From: Cryomorpha sp963836915
GTDB taxonomy: Bacteria; Bacteroidota; Bacteroidia; Flavobacteriales_D; Cryomorphaceae
Assembly: GCA_963836915.1 (NCBI GenBank)
Contig: CAWILH010000002.1
Span: 3,782,001 to 3,846,000, forward strand
Reading direction: 5' to 3'
Length of the DNA: 64,000 nucleotides
A program made the translations under genes and the position numbers. Positions 58,358 through 64,000 of the stretch are shown here, piece after piece (the first letter of the stretch is position 1; the number at the start of each line of letters is the position of its first letter). Below the pieces are notes generated by a model. That model saw nothing but the letters and a program-made list of their open reading frames with translations, made no database searches and had not been told where the DNA came from.

Positions 58358-59314
58358 ATGGATTCTCAAAATACTGACTTTAGCTCAGTTTTAGCCCTGG
58401 TTAGGGAATATTTTAAAATTTTTCTGATCGTAGGTGTTTTAGCGGCCGTGCTTGGTGCTGTATTAACGATTCCGGCGCTCATGCCGCCCAAGTTTAAATC
58501 GGTTGCGGTAGTATATCCTATTAATGTAGAGACGTATAGCGATGAATCTGAAACAGAGCAATTGCTCCAATACTTTGAAGCTCCTTCCATCCGTGATTCT
58601 ATTGTAAAGAAATTTGATCTTTATAACCGCTATGCGATCGATCAATCGGAGCCCACCGCAAAATTTTATTTAATAGGCGAGTATAATGATCGGGTCACAT
58701 CTTCTAAAACACTCTACGAAAGCGTGCGGCTCGAGGTAATGGATGAAGACCCAGAGATGGCAAAGCGCATAGCCGACGAAGTGCTGAAACAGGTCAATTT
58801 GAAGATTAATTCGCTGATCAACCAGTGGGGTGCTTCTAAAGCTAGGTCGTTCAAGGAGCAATTGGCATTTCAGGCCTTTGTGATCGATAGTATAGAGTCT
58901 CATATCAGTAAGCTCAGTGTAGATAATCGACTGCTTGATTACGGAGCTCAGTCTCGTGAGTTGGTGCGTGGGTACATAGAGCTCTCAAAAACCAATAGGG
59001 GCGAAGGTACCAAGGCATTCAATGATGTAGAATCATGGATAGAAAGCGCACAGAAAACGGGTAGCAAGGTTAAGATGCTACAGAATCAGAGCTATTTTGC
59101 TAGTGTAAGGCATGATATTTTGGCAGAAGAGTATCTTGAATGGCGCGAGAAAGCCACCAGCCAGATCGACTACCTACAGGTAGTGGTCTCTCCCGAAGTG
59201 CCGGCCAAGAAAAGCTGGCCCGTAAGGTGGCTTTTGGTAGTGATCTCGGTAGCCGGGGCCTTACTTTTTACTGCGGTTTTGATAACCATCGTGCGGGTAT
59301 TTAAGAAGGGATGA
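58358..59314 (+). CDS. Wzz-like chain-length determinant protein
   Basis: 318 aa from the ATG at 58358 (a TTG one codon earlier is less likely). It has the classic layout: one membrane helix near the N-terminus (about 22-44, FLIVGVLAAVLGAVLTIPAL), a periplasmic helical middle (about 50-285), and a second helix at the end (LLVVISVAGALLFTAVLI). It would set polymer length together with the Wzy-like protein. It overlaps that gene by 4 nt. Confidence 0.8.
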   Translation: MDSQNTDFSSVLALVREYFKIFLIVGVLAAVLGAVLTIPALMPPKFKSVAVVYPINVETYSDESETEQLLQYFEAPSIRDSIVKKFDLYNRYAIDQSEPTAKFYLIGEYNDRVTSSKTLYESVRLEVMDEDPEMAKRIADEVLKQVNLKINSLINQWGASKARSFKEQLAFQAFVIDSIESHISKLSVDNRLLDYGAQSRELVRGYIELSKTNRGEGTKAFNDVESWIESAQKTGSKVKMLQNQSYFASVRHDILAEEYLEWREKATSQIDYLQVVVSPEVPAKKSWPVRWLLVVISVAGALLFTAVLITIVRVFKKG

Positions 59315-60795
59315 GCGCTGTCGCTAAAATCGACTTCAACTCCCGAAAGACCATTCTAATAGTTTCTATTCTATTTGTGGTGCTCAACGCAATAGCCTTG
59401 CGTTTTGAGTTTTACATTTTAGCGTTGCTTCCCGTCGCAGTTCTCATGGCTCTTTTGGTACTCTATAAGCCTGATATTGTAATCTTGATCATTGCTTTTT
59501 TCACCCCCATTTCTGTAAATCTGGAAGACCTGGGGATGCTTGGCGGCATCGGGATCTATTTACCCACAGAGCCGATCTTGTTTGGATTGATGGTCTTATA
59601 TTTTCTCCGCCTTTTGATCGGCCATGGAGAGTCTAAAGCCTTGATCAGACATCCCCTTTCGCTTGCTTTGCTTTTTACGCTGTTCTGGATTGCTGTTACG
59701 GCTCTCACCTCTACCATGCCGCTGGTCTCGCTAAAGTTTCTCATCGCCCGGCTGTGGTTTGTTACCGTGATGTTCTACTTCGCCAATCGTTTTTTTAGAA
59801 ACGAAGCATTTATACGAAAATTCTTGACGTTATACATTATCGGGATGTGTGCAATCATTATTTATACCGTTGCAATGCACGCCTCTATGGGGTTCAGCGA
59901 AGAAGCTGGCCACTGGGTGATGTCGCCATTCTTTAAAGACCATACTTCTTATGGCGCCATCATCGCGCTCTTTTTTCCTTTGGTGGTCTATCATTTTATA
60001 AGACTGCCATTCGACTCGATCTATAAATGGTTTTTTGCAATAGCGCTGACCATTTTTTCAGTGGGGCTGGTGCTGTCGTATACGCGAGCGGCATGGGTGA
60101 GCTTGGTCGGGGCGGCGGGAGTTTTAGCGCTTATCAAACTCCGTATCAGTTATAAGTTTGTGGTGGCCGGAGTCCTTTTGCTCGGCGGGCTCTATATCGG
60201 ATTTGAGTCGCAAGTGACGCATTATTTGAGTAAAAACAGGCAAGACTCCAGCGGAAATCTTTCGGAGCATATCCAATCCATTTCCAATGTCTCGAGCGAT
60301 GCATCGAATCTGGAGCGGCTCAACAGGTGGAACTCTGCGCTGCGAATGTTTTCGGAAAAACCTTTTTTTGGCCACGGCCCTGGCACTTATATGTTCAATT
60401 ATGCCACTTTCCAGAAAAGCTCCGATAAAACTATCATCTCTACCAATCAAGGGGACGGCGGCAATGCGCATAGCGAATTTCTCGGACCGCTATCCGAGTC
60501 GGGCATCATCGGTGCGCTCAGTATGTTGGCACTTTTCATTATTAGTTTATTTACGGGCATCAGGCTCTATTATCAGCTTGAGCCAAAATCTTATTTAAGA
60601 GGTATCGCGCTTTGTATCGTGTTGGGATTGGTTACCTATTATTTGCACGGCATACTAAATAATTATCTGGATACCGATAAGGCATCCGTCCCAATATGGG
60701 CCATGATGAGTATTTTGGTGGCGGTGCAAATAAATCACACATCCAATAATTCTTATTTGAAGCGGCAGCAAAGCAAGGCCGTATCATCGAAGTAG
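59311..60795 (+). CDS. O-antigen ligase/Wzy-family polymerase
   Basis: 494 aa, with about 12 membrane helices. The O-antigen ligase domain is marked by RAAWVSLVGAAGVLALI and the large periplasmic loop ending in FGHGPGTYMFNYATFQ and NAHSEFLGPLSESGIIGAL (about 360-410). It either polymerises exported repeat units or ligates them to lipid A-core. Its last 43 nt overlap, in convergent orientation, the end of the GAF-PP2C gene. Confidence 0.87.
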   Translation: MSAVAKIDFNSRKTILIVSILFVVLNAIALRFEFYILALLPVAVLMALLVLYKPDIVILIIAFFTPISVNLEDLGMLGGIGIYLPTEPILFGLMVLYFLRLLIGHGESKALIRHPLSLALLFTLFWIAVTALTSTMPLVSLKFLIARLWFVTVMFYFANRFFRNEAFIRKFLTLYIIGMCAIIIYTVAMHASMGFSEEAGHWVMSPFFKDHTSYGAIIALFFPLVVYHFIRLPFDSIYKWFFAIALTIFSVGLVLSYTRAAWVSLVGAAGVLALIKLRISYKFVVAGVLLLGGLYIGFESQVTHYLSKNRQDSSGNLSEHIQSISNVSSDASNLERLNRWNSALRMFSEKPFFGHGPGTYMFNYATFQKSSDKTIISTNQGDGGNAHSEFLGPLSESGIIGALSMLALFIISLFTGIRLYYQLEPKSYLRGIALCIVLGLVTYYLHGILNNYLDTDKASVPIWAMMSILVAVQINHTSNNSYLKRQQSKAVSSK

Positions 60796-61985
60796 GGATT
60801 GGTGCCGCGATGCATATCAACCGAATGGACGATCTGAGAAATCAAATCATCAACATGGTCTATGGTCGCTGCTTTTTGCAAAAGCAGTTCCGACATACGC
60901 TCTGTACCGTATTCTTCTCCCTGATCATTTTCAATTTCTACCACTCCATCCGTAAAGCATATCACCACGGCGTCGGGTTTCAAAATAGCATCGTTGGTAT
61001 TTATAAAAGGGAGCATTTCCAGCATGCCGATTCCCACGGTTCCATCTTCTAGATTATAGGTCTTGCCACCATTCAAAAGTATGGGCGGATTATGGCCTGC
61101 GTTGAGGTATTTCAGCTTTCGCGAAGGCTTATGAAAATGACCCATAAAAAGGGTCACGAAACGATCTCCATGCACCGTATCCACTACCTTTTTATTGAGC
61201 TCGGTGGCTATGGATTCTAGGCTCCAGTCGGTGTATTCGAGCAGGGCACGCAGGTAGGCCTGGATATTGGCCATGATGAAGGCGGCACTCATTCCCTTTC
61301 CAGAAACGTCGGCTACACAGAAAAATGAATTTTCATCGTCGAGATGTATATAATCACAAAAATCGCCACCCACTTGCTGGTGCGGCTTATAATAGGTGGC
61401 AACTTCTACATCGCCCAGTGTTTTGCTTCCACTGCCCACCATAAGCGCTTGCATCTCGGCTGCCAATGCCAGCTCGGTACGTGTCCTTTCTTGCTCAAGG
61501 CCCTTTTGTGCCAACAGTTTATTTTCAATCGCTACCACGATAATGTTGGTAAGCGTCTGCACAAAGCGCACATGTTTTATGATGGGGCTCATTCTGATCT
61601 CATCATCATTCAGGTCGCCGATAAGAAGGTAGGCTAAGGGCTCGCTCTTGTGGAAGACAGGTATCACGCTGCCAAAACCATTAAAAAAAGGGTCTTGATG
61701 CGATTGGATGTATTCAATATCGGTGATCCCATCAAAGCTCTTCTCCACGTCTACATGGGCATAGTCTTGATCAACTCCGTACTGGATCACGCATTTCCAT
61801 GCACCACCGGTGTGGCTGAATAGCACCAACCGACCGATCTGCAATTCGTTCTGCATGATCTCTTGGTACTTCGAGAAGAAGGTCGCAGCGGATTGATTGC
61901 TGTTGATCGCACGGGTTACTTCGAGCAATGTGTTCAGCTTGAACTCCCGTAGCTTTAACCGTTCTTGTAGTTTTTCAACCTTCAT
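60753..61985 (-). CDS. GAF domain PP2C/SpoIIE-type serine phosphatase
   Basis: 410 aa. A GAF-like sensor region (about 20-170, FFSKYQEIMQNELQIGRLVL) and a helical linker (LEQERTRTELALAAEMQAL) lead to the PP2C/SpoIIE catalytic domain (about 190-410). Metal-binding Asp residues are visible in QVGGDFCDYI, VADVSGKGMSAAF, CFTDGVVEIEN and FDDTALL. Such proteins switch anti-sigma-factor antagonist or partner-switch modules. It starts within the end of lpxD (11-nt overlap), so it is translated from the same message. Confidence 0.88.
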   Translation of the reverse strand: MKVEKLQERLKLREFKLNTLLEVTRAINSNQSAATFFSKYQEIMQNELQIGRLVLFSHTGGAWKCVIQYGVDQDYAHVDVEKSFDGITDIEYIQSHQDPFFNGFGSVIPVFHKSEPLAYLLIGDLNDDEIRMSPIIKHVRFVQTLTNIIVVAIENKLLAQKGLEQERTRTELALAAEMQALMVGSGSKTLGDVEVATYYKPHQQVGGDFCDYIHLDDENSFFCVADVSGKGMSAAFIMANIQAYLRALLEYTDWSLESIATELNKKVVDTVHGDRFVTLFMGHFHKPSRKLKYLNAGHNPPILLNGGKTYNLEDGTVGIGMLEMLPFINTNDAILKPDAVVICFTDGVVEIENDQGEEYGTERMSELLLQKAATIDHVDDLISQIVHSVDMHRGTNPYFDDTALLCCRFK

Positions 61986-62925
61986 CGATGCGTTTTTTAA
62001 GTTCTGCCAAGTCGGTCAAGATACTCGGAATTTTTCGGGTGTTGGCCAGTTCCTTTAATTTTTCGCGCGATTCGGATACAGGGCTTCCAAAATACGTTTT
62101 TCCACCTTCCAATGCCTTGGAGATGCCTGTCTGAGCAAGCACCACGGCTCCCGCTCCGATAGTGATATCGCTGCGCACTCCCACTTGTCCCCACAGGGTT
62201 ACCCCATCTTCTACCACCACGCACCCGGCTATGCCCACCTGCGCCGCTATGATGCAATGCTTTCCTATTACCGTGTCATGCCCCACGTGTACTTGGTTAT
62301 CGATCTTGGTACCTTCACCGATTTGCGTGGTTCCACTTACGCCCTTATCTATAGTGCAGCCGCTGCCTATTTCTACCTTGCTTTTTATGCGCACGGCACC
62401 GCAACTATGCATCTTAATGTTTTGGCCATTCTCTTTTTTATAGTAGAAGGCATGGCTGCCAATGGTCGTATTGCTGTGTATCTCTACATCGTCACCTATC
62501 CACGCATTGTCATAGATCACCACATTGGGATGAATTATGGTGTCTTTACCGATACGCACATTATGCCCTATGGTCACACCGGGTGCTATGCGGGCGGTAG
62601 GGTCTATCTTCGGATCAGTAGGTTGATCCCAGCTTTGCTTCGGGCTAAAATGAAGGGTGAGCTGATTGAATACCTGAAACGGATTTTCTGAAATGATAAG
62701 CGCTTTGCCAGAAGGCGGCTCCACATCTTTATTGATGATTATGGTCGTTGCAGCGCTGTTTAAGGCCTTATCGTAGTATTTTGGATGGTCTACAAATACG
62801 ATGTCGCCATGCGATACCACGTGTATTTCGTTGATCCCCGTGATCGAATGATCGGCATCGCCCTTAAAATCACAGTCTACCAATTGGCATATCTCGGAGA
62901 GGGTATAAGTTCTGGGAAGCTTCAT
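61975..62925 (-). CDS. lpxD: UDP-3-O-acylglucosamine N-acyltransferase (LpxD)
   Basis: 316 aa. The enzyme adds the N-linked acyl chain in lipid A synthesis, acting in the cytoplasm as a trimer. The N-terminal uridine-binding domain (SEICQLVDCDFKGDADHSI, ending FVDHPKYYDKAL) is followed by a left-handed beta-helix of hexapeptide repeats. The probable catalytic His is in KIDNQVHVGHDTVIGKHC. It is slightly shorter than E. coli LpxD (341 aa). It is cotranscribed with the GAF-PP2C gene. Confidence 0.9.
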   Translation of the reverse strand: MKLPRTYTLSEICQLVDCDFKGDADHSITGINEIHVVSHGDIVFVDHPKYYDKALNSAATTIIINKDVEPPSGKALIISENPFQVFNQLTLHFSPKQSWDQPTDPKIDPTARIAPGVTIGHNVRIGKDTIIHPNVVIYDNAWIGDDVEIHSNTTIGSHAFYYKKENGQNIKMHSCGAVRIKSKVEIGSGCTIDKGVSGTTQIGEGTKIDNQVHVGHDTVIGKHCIIAAQVGIAGCVVVEDGVTLWGQVGVRSDITIGAGAVVLAQTGISKALEGGKTYFGSPVSESREKLKELANTRKIPSILTDLAELKKRIDEG

Positions 62926-63244
62926 TTTAATGCTAATTTGGTTCGAAGTACAGCAAAAAAAATTAATTGATGCAGGCTTTATTTATGGCAGCCATTTTTA
63001 CTTCGTATTTATGGTCAGCGATGCAAAGCTTGCAGTATTTTTGAGAGGTAAAGGATTCTTCTATTAAGGTTGCGCTTATCATGCAAACAGTGTAGTAACT
63101 TTTTAAGGCATAAAATTAAGAGAAGAAATTTTGTGGGTTCATTTTTTTTTTTTACCCTTGTAATTCAAACATTACAGTCGACGTAGATTTTGAATTCAGC
63201 TTTGTTAAAAGTTAAATGATTTAAATTTAAAAATAATTATAAAA
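62926..63244. other. Intergenic region, no gene seen
   Basis: A 319-nt AT-rich gap between the divergent lpxD and small secreted-protein genes. It must hold promoters for both. A run of T (about 63146-63155) and AT-rich stretches are present, but no exact TTG/TAnnTTTG promoter pair could be placed. No RNA gene is recognised. Confidence 0.5.
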
Positions 63245-63688
63245 ATGTTCAAAGTAATATCCTTAACGGGATTAGTAATTTTGTTTGCTGGGCTAATAAT
63301 GTCCTTTAAATTTAGCGATCGGGGTTTCCACTCTGGTGAAAACGTAGTCCCAATTGTATCAAATACTTCTTTAAATATGGATCTGAGAAGATGTGAGTCG
63401 TTATCCTTTGGAATTAATGAAATTATGTTGCCTGACGAGTCAGAATTCATAATCAAATCGGGTGTAATCGATTTGGCACTTTCAAACGATACTTTTTTTG
63501 CATGTTGGGATTATAACACAACTTGTGCCATTATTTGGAGGCATCCTCGTGACAATAATTCGCAAAATAATCAGGCTCCATATATAGAATTAAATGATGG
63601 GTCAGGCACAGTGATTCCAAACGCCATCGTGACTAGTAGCGTTAAAGACGGAAATCTCACCCGGCATTATTATGAAAAGGCGAACTAA
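63245..63688 (+). CDS. Hypothetical exported protein, 147 aa
   Basis: It begins with a hydrophobic segment (MFKVISLTGLVILFAGLIMS), a signal peptide or anchor. The body is not recognised; it contains ESLSFGINEIMLPDESEF, two Cys (FFACWDYNTTCAIIW) that could pair as a disulfide, and a C-terminal NAIVTSSVKDGNLTRHYYEK. The next gene starts inside its last codons. Base composition is more AT-rich than the preceding chromosomal genes. Confidence 0.55.
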   Translation: MFKVISLTGLVILFAGLIMSFKFSDRGFHSGENVVPIVSNTSLNMDLRRCESLSFGINEIMLPDESEFIIKSGVIDLALSNDTFFACWDYNTTCAIIWRHPRDNNSQNNQAPYIELNDGSGTVIPNAIVTSSVKDGNLTRHYYEKAN

Positions 63689-64000
63689 GCCAGGGCGTAC
63701 ACTTTTAAATTTCGTTATACCCTTCCATTTAATTTTAATGCTCTTTTCCTGTAATAACACAGGAAAAGAGCATTTTTTATCAGAAAATGATTCTTTTGAA
63801 AAAGAATGGGAGCATTTCAGTTTTAGGCCTTCTTCAGCAATCCAGTCCTATGATGATGAGCTTTATATACTGAGCGATTTCAACAGGATTTATAGAATCT
63901 CAGAAGCTGGTTCTAAGCTCTTTCTCGCTTTGGAAAATGATAGTCTAGCTGAGCGCTGTCTAGATTTTCAATTGCAAAACGAAACAACATATCCATTCAT
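63672..64000 (+). CDS. Lipoprotein, N-terminal part (cut by window end)
   Basis: Open from the ATG at 63672 to the window edge (109 codons). The start is basic (MKRRTKPGRTLLNF), followed by a hydrophobic stretch and a lipobox (LMLFSCNN). The mature part begins acidic and contains SFRPSSAIQSYDDELYILSD and FNRIYRISEAG, suggestive of beta-propeller-like repeats. It overlaps the preceding gene by 17 nt. A terminator-like hairpin lies within its signal-peptide codons. Confidence 0.55.
   Translation, partial: MKRRTKPGRTLLNFVIPFHLILMLFSCNNTGKEHFLSENDSFEKEWEHFSFRPSSAIQSYDDELYILSDFNRIYRISEAGSKLFLALENDSLAERCLDFQLQNETTYPF
63740..63778 (+). terminator. Terminator-like hairpin inside the start of a lipoprotein gene
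   Basis: GCTCTTTTCCTG (63740-63751) pairs perfectly with CAGGAAAAGAGC (63760-63771) around an 8-nt loop and is followed by ATTTTTTA. It would be an ordinary intrinsic terminator for the 147-aa gene ending at 63688, except that it lies inside the lipobox region of the next open frame. It may attenuate that gene. Confidence 0.7.

Noticed and set aside
1..64000. CRISPR array or transfer RNA genes
   Set aside because: No regularly spaced direct repeats and no cloverleaf-type sequence were recognised on either strand by reading; a covariance-model scan was not possible.

Overview
The window comes from a Bacteroidota chromosome, probably a marine or aquatic Flavobacteriales/Cytophagales-type bacterium. 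Evidence is a giant surface protein with a gliding-motility/type IX secretion (CHU_C-like) C-terminus, a DUF5522 protein, the long form of urocanate hydratase, BT4734/DUF3987 mobile-element genes, and TAnnTTTG-type -7 boxes. It divides into a mobile genomic island (left edge to about 44.58 kb, nearly all genes on the minus strand) and ordinary chromosome (44.58-64 kb).

Island. The right end lies against the last codons of mnmE, next to an excisionase-like zinc-ribbon/HTH gene and a tyrosine integrase (42.9-44.3 kb). Inward come unknown island genes (39.8-42.9 kb) and a small replication/regulation block of two HTH proteins, a BT4734/VirE-N protein and a PriCT-2/DUF3987 ATPase (36.3-39.6 kb). 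Then follows a defence block (30.0-36.2 kb): HTH-ImmA/IrrE antitoxin and PIN toxin, a long prokaryotic Argonaute with a degenerate PIWI active site, a DUF4238 protein and an SF2 DEAD/DEAH-type helicase. The last three are 20-28 nt apart and look like one transcription unit. I consider Argonaute-DUF4238-helicase the best candidate for an undescribed system.

Metal cargo. Two cargo modules lie at 2.3-15.7 kb and 16.2-29.7 kb. The first is a Cu/Ag module: DUF3347, DUF305, CusB-like adaptor, CopB-type P1B-3 ATPase, an APC permease, CusC-like and CusA-like proteins, a HYC_CC_PP protein, an HMA-MauE membrane protein and an HMA-AraC regulator. The second is a Zn/Cd/Co module: CDF, P1B-4 ATPase, MgtC, bestrophin, AlbA_2, zinc ribbon, SPFH, PII, CzcB and a CzcA-CzcC fusion. 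Each module is preceded on its left by the same roughly 170-bp noncoding repeat and followed on its right by an AraC-helicase junction. In the first copy the helicase is decayed, and in the second the AraC gene is decayed. This suggests the island was assembled from two related elements or by duplication of a module. The far left holds a DUF6602-like nuclease/winged-helix pair and about 650 nt of GC-rich noncoding DNA. The second attachment site and any conjugation genes are not in the window.

Chromosome. mnmE carries an apparent single-base frameshift. It is followed by a lipocalin-like lipoprotein, a membrane-bound class III nucleotide cyclase, a DUF2490 protein, the 1060-aa type IX-secreted surface protein, hutU with a DUF5522 gene, and a polysaccharide cluster (methyltransferase, glycosyltransferase, flippase, Wzz, Wzy/O-antigen ligase). 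Next come a GAF-PP2C phosphatase and LpxD, then a small secreted protein and a lipoprotein gene cut by the window edge. No rRNA, tRNA, CRISPR array or intact insertion sequence was recognised.
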